From contig NC_016609.1 of NCBI RefSeq assembly GCF_000246855.1, positions 3,844,001-3,908,000 on the forward strand: DNA of 64,000 nt, given 5' to 3'. The translations under genes and the position numbers were made by a program. The stretch's first letter is position 1. The number at the start of each line of letters is the position of its first letter. Source of the stretch: Niastella koreensis GR20-10. GTDB lineage: Bacteria > Bacteroidota > Bacteroidia > Chitinophagales > Chitinophagaceae. Under the pieces are notes generated by a model. The model did no database searches. It worked only from the letters and a program-made list of their open reading frames with translations, and was not told the DNA's origin. Below are positions 46,969 through 56,224 of this stretch, piece after piece.

Positions 46969-48384
46969 TTAATTAGCTGTATTGGAAAGGGTTTGATCGA
47001 TCAATTTCTTTAAGCCGGGGGTTGACGGTCTTGGCGCATCTACCGTAATAACTGTTCCTTCTTTATCGAACACCAGGTAGCGGGGAATACCGCCAATTTT
47101 ATAATAGCTCATCAGGTCGCCTGTAGGTTCCGATAACAATTCCATGGTCTTATACCCTTTGTGGGCAACAAAAACTTTCCAGGGTTCTTTTTTAGCAGCA
47201 CCATCAACAGATACACCCAGGAATACGATGTCCTTCCTGTCCTTGTATTCTTCCGCTAATTTTTCATAAAAAGGTTTTTCCTCCAAACAGGAAGCGCACC
47301 ACATGGCCCACATGTCAATTACCACCATCTTACCTCTGAGGCCAGCCAGTGTAACCGCTTTGTTGCGGGTATCGGGCAGGGAGAAATTGTAGCCTGCGGC
47401 GCCTTTTGCAAAAACCGTCAGCTCATCCTCCTTTATTTCATAAACCTCATCGTAACCGGTTTTGGTGAGCAGCTCTTTGTATGGTTCTATATCAGTTTTG
47501 AACTTTTCATAGCTTGTTACCGTCTTCAGATAACTGGCGGCATAAGCGCCTTTGATCTTCTCGCTACCGATCTGGTTCATTTTCTGCGCAAATGGCACAG
47601 CCCACCATTGAAGGGTACCTGTTGATTGCGCTGATTGCCGGTAACCTAAGATATAGTTCACGATCTGCAACCCATGTTCGGAAGCCAGTAAACCCGCATC
47701 GTTTAACTTCTCGGTTAACAATGAGCTATAAAACAACTGGTGCTTTGCATCGGTATCACGGTCGCCATTCATGCGTTCAGTAAAGAAAAAGAAAGCGCCT
47801 GCTTTCACAAATTGTATATCGGCATCGATCTTTGCCGTGAACAGGCGATTAAAATAAGCATCTGCGCCGGCACTGGCTTTTTTCAGCGCTTCACCCTTAC
47901 GTACAAATGCTTCATACGCAGGAAAGAAATCTTCCCTTTTAGTCCGGGCAGAGCCCAGTTTGCAAATATTATTGAGCAGGCTTGTCCATTCCTGCAGGTA
48001 GCCCGTTTCTTTTTTGGGGTTCACTATCTGACAACTGTCAAAGTCAATACTTTTATCAGTAACGTATACCTGAACAGATTTATCATCACCTGGCTTCAGA
48101 TACATACAGTAATTAAAAAAAGAAGAATGAGCGCCTGCTTTACGCAGGTAATAAATCCCCTCCTTTTCCGCTTCAAACGAAAACGTGCAGCTATTTTTAT
48201 CATCCAGCCATTTAAAACCAAGGCTTTGTGCTTCGCCGTTTGCCACCCGGTAAAGGAACACGGCACTGCCGATCTTTTTATTCAAATGGCAGGTAACTGT
48301 AGTTTGCGAACCGGCTCTTGTGTAAACAGCCGTCAACAAACAGATCAGCAACATGGTAAATCGTTGTGAGAATATTTGACTCAT
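46969..48384 (-). CDS. TlpA-family thioredoxin-like protein
   Basis: The product is 471 aa with a signal-type N-terminus (FTMLLICLLTAVYTRAG). The layout matches the following gene: a beta domain (LNKKIGSAVFLYRV), a helical middle, and TlpA with Cys363/Cys366 in WAMWCASCLEEKPF and cis-Pro in GGIPRYLVFD. It lies 6 bp after the active metalloprotease gene. The linked genes suggest that extracytoplasmic disulfide reduction accompanies proteolysis, opening the substrate for cutting. Confidence 0.9.
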   Translation of the reverse strand: MSQIFSQRFTMLLICLLTAVYTRAGSQTTVTCHLNKKIGSAVFLYRVANGEAQSLGFKWLDDKNSCTFSFEAEKEGIYYLRKAGAHSSFFNYCMYLKPGDDKSVQVYVTDKSIDFDSCQIVNPKKETGYLQEWTSLLNNICKLGSARTKREDFFPAYEAFVRKGEALKKASAGADAYFNRLFTAKIDADIQFVKAGAFFFFTERMNGDRDTDAKHQLFYSSLLTEKLNDAGLLASEHGLQIVNYILGYRQSAQSTGTLQWWAVPFAQKMNQIGSEKIKGAYAASYLKTVTSYEKFKTDIEPYKELLTKTGYDEVYEIKEDELTVFAKGAAGYNFSLPDTRNKAVTLAGLRGKMVVIDMWAMWCASCLEEKPFYEKLAEEYKDRKDIVFLGVSVDGAAKKEPWKVFVAHKGYKTMELLSEPTGDLMSYYKIGGIPRYLVFDKEGTVITVDAPRPSTPGLKKLIDQTLSNTAN

Positions 48385-48390
48385 ACCAAT

Positions 48391-50925
48391 TTATTTAAAT
48401 CGTTTATTCAAACCGGTTTCTATTCGTTCTAAAATATAACGCAAGTGGTTCTGAGAATCTTTATCTTTTATCATCGGGAGCGCTGTTTTGATCTCCCCTT
48501 TTAATTTTTCCAGGTGCAGGGCCAGATAAGAACCTACATCGGAACCGGTAGTTACCGGCAATTCTTCTTCCATTTTGGGACCGCCCATGAGCAGGTAAAA
48601 CAAGTGTGAACCTTCTTCGGCCTCCTTTATATTTTCAAACAAGCTGTTTACATAATTCTTCTGCAGGTTGCGGCGGTAGATACTGATGGGCTGTTGCTTC
48701 TTTAATTCGCTCCATATCCCATTCTTCACATCATCGAGCAACTCGATCATTGTATATACGTTCTTTTTACCAAAGCGTTGTTCCGTTCTCAGTAAAGAAC
48801 TAAACACCCGGTCGGAAAATATTACATCCAGCACCCTTCCCTGAACCGTACCTACACTCCCCATCCTGGTTGGACTGCCTATTTTATTAAGAATGCTGTT
48901 GTTCAGCAGCCACTCCGGGGTGGTAAATACCTCCCGGTTTAAAAAGGCAATGGCTTCTTTTTGTTTTTCTTTCGGGAACGGCGTGTACACATCGCCAATT
49001 TGTTCGTAGGTTTTCCAGGTTTCATAAACCCCGGCTACGTTATTGGCCACATGTAAAGCATATCTTAAGTATTGACCGGCTACAGCGCGGTAGAGATCGA
49101 GCTGGTTGTTGTACAGGTCATTGTCTTCTTTTGTCCACTCTGCCAAATGGTTCATCACATACTTCAGGTTGCGGATGCCGTAGGTATTCGCCTTCATATT
49201 ATCATCGCCCACATCTTCCGTTTGGCAGCGGGAGTCGTGGTTGAACCCTTCCCCGCCAAACCATAAACGGGGGTTGGCATTCAGGCTGTCCACAATCCAT
49301 TTTGTATTGATCTTGCGGTCTTCTTCGTCGTTTTCGGCCCCGATATAGGTATACCCCCATTTAATGGCCCACTTGTCATAGTCGTTGATGCGGGGCATTA
49401 AACCGGCTTCGCCAATACTGTCTTCAGGCTGCGCCACATAGTTAAAGCGGGCATAATCCATGATGGAATTGGTATGGCCATGTACTTCCACCCATTTTTT
49501 ATCGCGCAGTTTTTCAACCGATGTAAGGCTGCTGCTGCCCATGTTATGGCGCAGCCCAAGCGTATGCCCTACTTCGTGACTCGAAACAAATCGAATGAGT
49601 GTTCCCATGAGGGAATCGCTGAATTTCATTTTGCGGGCGCGTGGATCGTTGGGACCAGCCTGGATCATGTACCAGTCGTGCAACAACTTCATTACATTGT
49701 GGTACCAGCCTACATAGCTTTGCAACACTTCGCCGCTGCGTGGGTCGCTAATGTGAGGCCCATACGCATTGGCCACTTCCGACGGGAAATACCGGATCAC
49801 TTTATAGCGGGCATCTTCCAGGCTCATGGTGGTGTCGTTCTCGGGCCATTCTTTTCCAATGATCGCATTTTTAAAACCGGCTGCTTTGAATGCTTCGTTC
49901 CAGTCATTGATACCCGCAATAATATACGGCCGCCATTGTTTGGGCGTGGCGGGGTCTACATAATAAACGATGGGTGCTGCAGGCTCAACCAATTCACCGC
50001 GTTTGTACCGCTCCAGGTCTTCGGGTTTAGGTTCCAGGCGGTAGCGAACGATACAAATTTTAGTGTTCACTTTTTGTTGTGCATCGCTGTAATCGTTGTA
50101 ATACGCATCTGCAAAATAACCTACCCGCGCATCGAAGCGGCGGGGTTGCATGGGCTTTGAGGGCATGAGCAAAATAGAAGTACTCATTTCGAGTGTTACA
50201 GCGCCGCCAATTCTGGCCGCCTCCAACGGGGCAGCTGCCGGCCGTCCTGACGCGGCTTTCGGAGCAGCCCCCGAGGCGGAATAGGTGCGGGTCATCTTAA
50301 TTTCCAGGTTAATGGGATAGGCAGCCACGCTTTTCACAAAACTTCGGTCGGTTGCCATTGCACCTAATGACAGATTTCGCTTTACTTCTTCAGATGGTAT
50401 AGTAAAAGAGTTTTCTTTTTGCAACAGATCGGTCACCTCTATCACCGAGGAATGCCCGTTCATGCCCCTGGCTTTTACATCAAAGAGCACAGCTATGGGA
50501 TCTACATTCGCATTCCTGATGGCGGTAGAAATAGTATTCACCGAATCGCATTGATTAACGGTTGCCACCACTTTCAACGCGATCTTGTTATTGTGACCTT
50601 TGTCAAAAGAGATCGTTCTGGTGTTCATCACCTCCCCGCCAAATTTGGGGCTGCCGCCGGGCACTTTTACCAGCCAGGTGGTCAGCAATAATTCACGGCC
50701 CAGGAGGGAATCAGGTATCTCGAAATAATATTTATCGTCGTTCTTATGAATATAGAACAATCCTTTTTTAGTAGTTGTCTTTGCCGTTACGATCGCCTTG
50801 TAGGGATCAACAATCGCTTTAACCACCGTATCTGCCGCGGGAGCAGACGCAGCCTTTTTAATTTGCTGCGCCATAACACCGTTGGCAATCAAAACAACCA
50901 TTACTATGATGAAAAATCGCGCCAT
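48391..50925 (-). CDS. Zinc metalloprotease of the DUF5117/DUF4953 type (intact active site)
   Basis: The product is 844 aa from ATG 50925 (MARFFIIVMVVLIANGVMAQ signal peptide); a longer frame to 50973 is less likely. The N-terminal DUF5117-like part has KGLFYIHKNDDKYYFEIPDSLL and TTWLVKVPGG. The catalytic part has VVYYVDPATPKQWRPYI-like sequence and the zinc site HEVGHTLGLRH with His450, Glu451, His454 and His460; the downstream SIMDYARF gives the Met-turn, as in metzincins. It is exported and cuts proteins or peptides outside the inner membrane. It sits in an operon with an inactive paralogue and two TlpA genes. Confidence 0.92.
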   Translation of the reverse strand: MARFFIIVMVVLIANGVMAQQIKKAASAPAADTVVKAIVDPYKAIVTAKTTTKKGLFYIHKNDDKYYFEIPDSLLGRELLLTTWLVKVPGGSPKFGGEVMNTRTISFDKGHNNKIALKVVATVNQCDSVNTISTAIRNANVDPIAVLFDVKARGMNGHSSVIEVTDLLQKENSFTIPSEEVKRNLSLGAMATDRSFVKSVAAYPINLEIKMTRTYSASGAAPKAASGRPAAAPLEAARIGGAVTLEMSTSILLMPSKPMQPRRFDARVGYFADAYYNDYSDAQQKVNTKICIVRYRLEPKPEDLERYKRGELVEPAAPIVYYVDPATPKQWRPYIIAGINDWNEAFKAAGFKNAIIGKEWPENDTTMSLEDARYKVIRYFPSEVANAYGPHISDPRSGEVLQSYVGWYHNVMKLLHDWYMIQAGPNDPRARKMKFSDSLMGTLIRFVSSHEVGHTLGLRHNMGSSSLTSVEKLRDKKWVEVHGHTNSIMDYARFNYVAQPEDSIGEAGLMPRINDYDKWAIKWGYTYIGAENDEEDRKINTKWIVDSLNANPRLWFGGEGFNHDSRCQTEDVGDDNMKANTYGIRNLKYVMNHLAEWTKEDNDLYNNQLDLYRAVAGQYLRYALHVANNVAGVYETWKTYEQIGDVYTPFPKEKQKEAIAFLNREVFTTPEWLLNNSILNKIGSPTRMGSVGTVQGRVLDVIFSDRVFSSLLRTEQRFGKKNVYTMIELLDDVKNGIWSELKKQQPISIYRRNLQKNYVNSLFENIKEAEEGSHLFYLLMGGPKMEEELPVTTGSDVGSYLALHLEKLKGEIKTALPMIKDKDSQNHLRYILERIETGLNKRFK

Positions 50926-50994
50926 TTGTTGTCTGTTTGTAAATGCTAAAAAAGTAAACAGGGTACGGGTCAATTTATATAGTTCTGCGACTGA

Positions 50995-53505
50995 TTAATT
51001 TTTAGGATGCAGCGCACGACTGATCTTTTCTGAAATGTATTTCAGGTGTGCCAGCGTCATCGCATCTGTACAAAATGGGATGGCCGCTTTACATTGTTGT
51101 GCTATTTTATCGAGATGCAGACGCACTACAGCCGGGATATCGGTGTTGGTGAGATCCGGCGAAGTGGAATTTGGCTCGGGCGCTTTGGCGGCCGCCTGCA
51201 ACACCTGAAACAGGTTATCGACCAACGCTTTTTGCAAAGCCCGGCGATTGAAGCCTATTTCCACTGGTTTCGTACGCAGTTCGCTCCACAACCCGGTATT
51301 CAGGTCGGTGAGCATTTCATCTACGGTATAGGTTTTTTCTTTTCCAAACCGCATGGTTTCCATCGTCATCCGGTACAGGTGACCGCTGCTAACACAGTAG
51401 TAAAGGGCATTCTCCTGCAATCGCTGGATCATTTCCTTTCTTACCGGCCGGCGGAACTTATTCAATACATTTGGCTCAAATAACCACGTTGGGGTTTGAA
51501 ACACTTCTTTTTGTAAAAAATCGATGGCCTGCTTTTGTGCCGGTTTAGGGATCAGGGTATATACATCACCGGGCTGCTCAACCGATCTCAGGTTTTCACT
51601 TACTCCACCCAATTGTGAATATACATGGCGGGTAAGCATGCCATACCAGTCGCAGATATTTTCATACGCGGCGGCGGCATTGTCGTACATGTCCATGTCT
51701 TCTTTTGTCCAGGTTAACAGGTTAGCCATAACCATCTTCAGGTTCTTCAGTCCGTACTCACTGGCTTTTACCGGATCATTGCCCAGGTCTTCGGTTTGTG
51801 CCCGGGGGTCTGACGGATCATTGGGAAGAAGACTTGTTTCTGCACTGAATTGCAGGTTATTCCCGTTGCTTTTTGCATTCAGCAACCATTGCTGCACCTG
51901 CTTTTTTTCTGCTTCAAAATCATTTATCCCGGTGTAGGAATATCCATATTTGATGGCCCATTTATCGTATTCACCAATTTGGGGAACAAGTCCTTTGGGT
52001 GAAATATGGTCGCCTGGCTGGGCTACATAATTGTAATGGATAAAGTCCATAATGGAAGCGGAGAACCCGTTTGCTTCCACCCATTTGTTATCGCGGAGTT
52101 TTTCAACTGGCATGGCATTGCTGCCTGCCAGGTTTGCCCTAAGTCCTAATGAAGCACCTACCTGGCGGCTAATTTCAGCACGCACCAGGGAACCCATCAA
52201 TTCATCGCTGAATTTTACACTACGGGCACGGGGGTCGGTAGCTGCTGCCTGTACAAAATACCAGTCGTGCAGGCTTTGTAATTTATTGTGCGACCAGCCA
52301 ATATAACTTTGTACTATTTCGCCGCTGCGGGGGTCATATACCCGGGGCGCATAGGCGAAAGGTTGTTCGGAAGGAAAATAACGGATCACTTTATACCGGG
52401 CATCTTCCAGGCTCATGGTACTGTCTTTACCCGGCCATTCTTTAGCCATGATAGCGTTTTTGAAACCGGCCGCTTTAAACGCTTCATTCCAGTCATTCAC
52501 ACCGGCAATAATATAAGGCACCCATTGTTTGGGCGTTGCGGGGTCAACGTAATACACAATTGGGGTAGCGGGTTCAACCAGCTCGCCCCTTTTGTATCTA
52601 TCCAGGTCAGCAGGTTTTGGTTCCAGGCGTTGCCGAACGATGAAATTCCGTTCTTCCACTTTTTGCTGGCCATCAGAAAATACCCGGTAGTTTTCTGTAT
52701 AATAACCCACCCGCGGGTCGGCATAACGGGCAGCCATGGGTGTTTCGGGCAGCAGCATCATAGCCGTGCTTAATTCAAACGTAAGCCCAACGCTGGCCGA
52801 CACTACACCTGGTCCGTCTGACCTGGTTTCGCCATCGGCGCCGCCGGCCATCATACCGCCGCCTGAGCTGAATGTTTTTACTGTTCTTATTTCTATGTTC
52901 TGCTGGCAGGGATTTACCGAAACAATAAAGGAGCGGTCGGCAGCAGACCCGCCACCCAGGAACATGCCCTTTTTAGCCTCGTTGCTGAAGCCGGTTATGT
53001 TATTGTCTTTTAAAATAAAATCGGTCACCTCTATCAGCGAGCTTTTATTGTCCTTACCACGGGCCTTTACGTCCATCACCATTATGATGGGGTTTACCGA
53101 AGCATTGTGCACTGCTTTGGCAATGGCGTCGCTGGAGTCGGCCACAGCTACCATGGTGGGCACCCGCATATACAATTTATTGTCGGCAGCTTTTTCAAAG
53201 GAAACAATGATGCTGTTCACCAGTTCACCACCGAAACGGGGACTTCCCGTTGGCACTTTTACCAGGCGGGTAGTGAAAAGAATTTCCCGGTTCAGTAAAG
53301 AGTCGGGGATCTCAAAGAAGTATTTATCCTCCTGCCGGTGCACGGTGAACATGCCCTGCCTGCTGATCGTTTTGGCATTGATGATCTCGGCGTATGTTTT
53401 TACTTTAGCTGGTTCCGCTTTCTTTACTGCAGCGCTATCCTGTGCAAGAACCGGCGATAAACCTGTTGCAAGCAATACAGAACCGAGCAATTTGTTTAAC
53501 CTCAT
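50995..53505 (-). CDS. Catalytically dead paralogue of the DUF5117/DUF4953 metalloprotease
   Basis: The product is 836 aa with a signal peptide (MRLNKLLGSVLLATGLSPVLAQ). It aligns along its length with the next gene (both have YFEIPDSLL, VYYVDPATPKQW, DARYKVIRYFPSE, SIMDF/Y). At the zinc site it reads ISRQVGASLGLRAN where the active protein reads SSHEVGHTLGLRHN. The three His and the catalytic Glu are replaced by Arg447, Ala451, Ala457 and Gln448. The fold is otherwise kept and the frame is intact, so it is probably a pseudoenzyme (regulator, binding partner or scaffold) rather than a decaying gene. It starts the four-gene operon, 21 bp before the active copy. Confidence 0.9.
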   Translation of the reverse strand: MRLNKLLGSVLLATGLSPVLAQDSAAVKKAEPAKVKTYAEIINAKTISRQGMFTVHRQEDKYFFEIPDSLLNREILFTTRLVKVPTGSPRFGGELVNSIIVSFEKAADNKLYMRVPTMVAVADSSDAIAKAVHNASVNPIIMVMDVKARGKDNKSSLIEVTDFILKDNNITGFSNEAKKGMFLGGGSAADRSFIVSVNPCQQNIEIRTVKTFSSGGGMMAGGADGETRSDGPGVVSASVGLTFELSTAMMLLPETPMAARYADPRVGYYTENYRVFSDGQQKVEERNFIVRQRLEPKPADLDRYKRGELVEPATPIVYYVDPATPKQWVPYIIAGVNDWNEAFKAAGFKNAIMAKEWPGKDSTMSLEDARYKVIRYFPSEQPFAYAPRVYDPRSGEIVQSYIGWSHNKLQSLHDWYFVQAAATDPRARSVKFSDELMGSLVRAEISRQVGASLGLRANLAGSNAMPVEKLRDNKWVEANGFSASIMDFIHYNYVAQPGDHISPKGLVPQIGEYDKWAIKYGYSYTGINDFEAEKKQVQQWLLNAKSNGNNLQFSAETSLLPNDPSDPRAQTEDLGNDPVKASEYGLKNLKMVMANLLTWTKEDMDMYDNAAAAYENICDWYGMLTRHVYSQLGGVSENLRSVEQPGDVYTLIPKPAQKQAIDFLQKEVFQTPTWLFEPNVLNKFRRPVRKEMIQRLQENALYYCVSSGHLYRMTMETMRFGKEKTYTVDEMLTDLNTGLWSELRTKPVEIGFNRRALQKALVDNLFQVLQAAAKAPEPNSTSPDLTNTDIPAVVRLHLDKIAQQCKAAIPFCTDAMTLAHLKYISEKISRALHPKN
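52135..52167 (-). other. Degenerate zinc-binding site of the metalloprotease paralogue
   Basis: The codons at 52165-52167, 52162-52164, 52153-52155 and 52135-52137 encode Arg, Gln, Ala and Ala at the positions of the first His, Glu, second His and third His of HExxHxxGxxH. The surrounding Val-Gly and Leu-Gly-Leu-Arg are conserved. Confidence 0.88.
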
Positions 53506-53655
53506 GGTCGCTTATTGAAAAATGAAATAAATGTTATTAGTAATGTGGCCTTTAAATTTACGTTACTACAGAGGTGCCTGGGGGCCGAAAGGGACCAACC
53601 AAAATAATTAATTGACGAAAAACAGCGCCACACTGACCAAGTAGCAGGCAGCTGT

Positions 53656-53691
53656 GAAAAAACAAATACCCCAACACTACGGTCGGGGCAT
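53656..53691 (-). terminator. Rho-independent terminator of the six-gene SusC/D operon
   Basis: In the minus direction ATGCCCC (53685-53691) pairs with GGGGTAT (53666-53672, one G-T pair) around a 12-nt loop, followed by TTGTTTTTTC. It lies about 30 bp after the stop of the PKD-like gene at 53723. Confidence 0.65.
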
Positions 53692-53722
53692 TGCCTCTCA
53701 TAAGAAACTGGGAAAACTCAAA

Positions 53723-55390
53723 TCACTGACCTAAACCTTTTTTAAACGTAATGTCAACAATTTTATCAAACCCGGTATATACCTGGACGGGTGTGGGGTT
53801 TAATACACCGTTTATATCGATGCTGAAAAAATATACCTTGTTACCGCCGCCACTGGCTGTTTCATCGGTTGTTACAACCAGCACTTTACTTTCCGTTGCC
53901 GGAGCTGACAGGTATTCTGACTTAAACACTTTCATGACACCGATCTTTGTGCCTGCCGGAAAATTAATACCGGCCGCAGCTGACGTGGAGGCTGCGCCTG
54001 TTTGCACAGTACAGGTATAGACAACATCATTCGTTACATAATAAAATTTGTCTTTGGTCACTACATGGGTAGGCACCGCAAACTTTTGAGCAGTATTGAT
54101 CCCTGTTACGTTGGAAGGGTTCAGGTAAAAGCGGCCGCTCGTATTGTTGTTCAGGTACCCTGTTGGAAGCGTGGGCACCTGGTACAACCAGGTTGAATCG
54201 TGGCCATCATTTCTGAAAAAGCAATCATATAAACAGCCGTTTGAGGCAGGTAATGGCAACACGTTCTCGGCATATTCCAGGTTACGGCCGATATTGTTCA
54301 TATCGAACCCGGAGGCCGCCGGCAGCAGATCGGAAGCCTGCCCGGCAAAAGCCGCCAGGTGCTTATTAGGCACATCCGCTATATTGGGTAACAGGGTATT
54401 GGCGTTTGCGCTGTACAGCAGGAAGCATTTATTGGTTTGATCGTACAGCGTGTAGGCATAACCCGCGGTACTGTTGGCAAGCATTACATAGGGCGACAGC
54501 GTCCAGCTGCCGAGATAAGGCGCACCGAATAATACCGGCGGGTTCTTAATGGTAACGCTGGAAATAACACGATTATATAACTGGTTGTTGTTGATCAGGT
54601 ATTCATAATTACCGCCACTCACCACGCCATTCACCTGGAAGTTGGGTGCGGAGTTAACCACAAACCAATTGTCGTTGGTGCTGGAATCGGAAAAATCGTA
54701 TGACCGCACCTGCAATCCGCCGCCGGGATAAAAGAAAGAGACCTTCTGTGACCCTACCGACGAATTATAACTGAGCACGTTCACTTTATTGGTACCAAAA
54801 GGTAATTTGTGCCCATTGGCCAGGAAATACACGTTGTTGTAAATGGAGCCTCTTGTTGCCCCATCCCGGGTGGTGATCACAGAAAGATCGCTGCCATTGG
54901 CCTGCTGCTGCAACACGAGCCATCCTTCATTCCCCCAGGGAGAGGTGGATACATTCAAAGAAAATATTTTATAGTACGACACCCCCGTTGTATTATCGGT
55001 GGCCTTCACCACCAGGTTGTACAACCCCGGCAACAGCAGCACCCGGGCTGTCAATTGCCTGGTATTGCCAATAACATACAGGCCTGGATTTCCATTGCTG
55101 CTGTTTTTTTGTGTTACCAACCAGGAAAAGGAAAGATCGCCTGATTCCTTTGTTTGCGACAACAGCACATTCACTTTCAGGGTATCGCCCTGTTTTACTA
55201 CCAGGGAATCGTTATTAATGACCATCAACCGGTCGGCATTGACCGTGTCGGTTGTAATAGTAATGGCATTCACGGCCGAATAATTATAATTTCCCAGGTC
55301 TCTTTTGCAGGCTGCCAGCGTTGCCATCAGGGCGCCGCACACCCCAATCAGTTGTAAAAGCCTTTTTATAAAGATCGTTTTATAGCTCAT
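53723..55390 (-). CDS. PKD-like family lipoprotein
   Basis: The product is 555 aa. The signal sequence with lipobox ATLAAC precedes KRDLGNYNY, the start signature of the PKD-like family of SusC/D operons. Immunoglobulin-like strands follow (residues about 35-150), then a long beta-rich part with WLVLQQQANGSDLSVI. It is surface-exposed and probably a cargo-binding SusE/F-like accessory. It is the last gene of the operon, 18 bp after the DUF4843 gene, and is followed by a terminator. Confidence 0.85.
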   Translation of the reverse strand: MSYKTIFIKRLLQLIGVCGALMATLAACKRDLGNYNYSAVNAITITTDTVNADRLMVINNDSLVVKQGDTLKVNVLLSQTKESGDLSFSWLVTQKNSSNGNPGLYVIGNTRQLTARVLLLPGLYNLVVKATDNTTGVSYYKIFSLNVSTSPWGNEGWLVLQQQANGSDLSVITTRDGATRGSIYNNVYFLANGHKLPFGTNKVNVLSYNSSVGSQKVSFFYPGGGLQVRSYDFSDSSTNDNWFVVNSAPNFQVNGVVSGGNYEYLINNNQLYNRVISSVTIKNPPVLFGAPYLGSWTLSPYVMLANSTAGYAYTLYDQTNKCFLLYSANANTLLPNIADVPNKHLAAFAGQASDLLPAASGFDMNNIGRNLEYAENVLPLPASNGCLYDCFFRNDGHDSTWLYQVPTLPTGYLNNNTSGRFYLNPSNVTGINTAQKFAVPTHVVTKDKFYYVTNDVVYTCTVQTGAASTSAAAGINFPAGTKIGVMKVFKSEYLSAPATESKVLVVTTDETASGGGNKVYFFSIDINGVLNPTPVQVYTGFDKIVDITFKKGLGQ

Positions 55391-55408
55391 CGCATACTCA
55401 ATTAAAGT

Positions 55409-56206
55409 TTAATAATTGGAAGGTCCTACCTGGATCACCGGGTTGGTGCCGTCGGACAGTTTAACATCCGGATCACGCAGTGTTGCGCCAACGCCCAGCG
55501 TGGGGGTTGAAAAGTTACCCGGGTAATTTATCCTGATATAATTTCTTACGATCTGCAAGTATAAGGTGGCAGTGGGTGGAAACCCGGTGCGCTGGTAAGG
55601 AAATTCGGTCACTGTAGTATCATTTACGGGATCGTACAGGGCATCGAGAATGAGCTTGTATTTGGTGCGGGTCCAGGTACCAAAATTGGTAGTATAGCCA
55701 GCCCAGTCGCTTCCGCCTACCGTACCCCAGTTGGCAGGTTTTTGCAAATAACTCAGTTTAACCAGGTAAGCTGATTTTGTAACCATATGTGTTTCAAAAT
55801 CTGCACTGGCCTGCAGCTGCAGCTTAAAGGGAAATACCGTGGTATCCATATCTGGCGTACGGTAAATAACAACAGGAACCACTGCAGCCACCCGGCCGGC
55901 AGGTATAGTGTAAGGATTCAGTAATTTAAAGTGAACGCCTTCTTTGGCCGTGAGGCCGGCATCTGTTGCTGTTTCAATGTTGAATGTTTTGTCGGTTGAG
56001 GGCGGATCGCCCAATACTTTTACCGGGATCCGTAAGGTATCTACCGTTCGTTTTGGGTATTTGGCAAAAGAGTAGGTCAGCGAATCGGAAGCAGTCCCGA
56101 AATAAATGCCATTCTTCTGTTCAAAAAGCGCCGGTTTTTTGGGCGAACAGGCGGTGTACAACCAGCTACCCGCCAACGCCGTTATTACAATAATTAGCTT
56201 TGTCAT
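55409..56206 (-). CDS. DUF4843 lipoprotein
   Basis: The product is 265 aa with lipobox YTAC near residue 20. The IYFGTASDSLTYSFA opening and the VKVLGDPPSTDKTFNIE strand are typical of DUF4843, a family found almost only next to SusC/SusD pairs. A calcium-binding- or adhesin-like beta domain is expected. Surface binding of the operon's substrate is the inferred role. It lies 18 bp after SusD. Confidence 0.85.
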   Translation of the reverse strand: MTKLIIVITALAGSWLYTACSPKKPALFEQKNGIYFGTASDSLTYSFAKYPKRTVDTLRIPVKVLGDPPSTDKTFNIETATDAGLTAKEGVHFKLLNPYTIPAGRVAAVVPVVIYRTPDMDTTVFPFKLQLQASADFETHMVTKSAYLVKLSYLQKPANWGTVGGSDWAGYTTNFGTWTRTKYKLILDALYDPVNDTTVTEFPYQRTGFPPTATLYLQIVRNYIRINYPGNFSTPTLGVGATLRDPDVKLSDGTNPVIQVGPSNY

Positions 56207-56224
56207 GTTGTAATGATTTAACGA

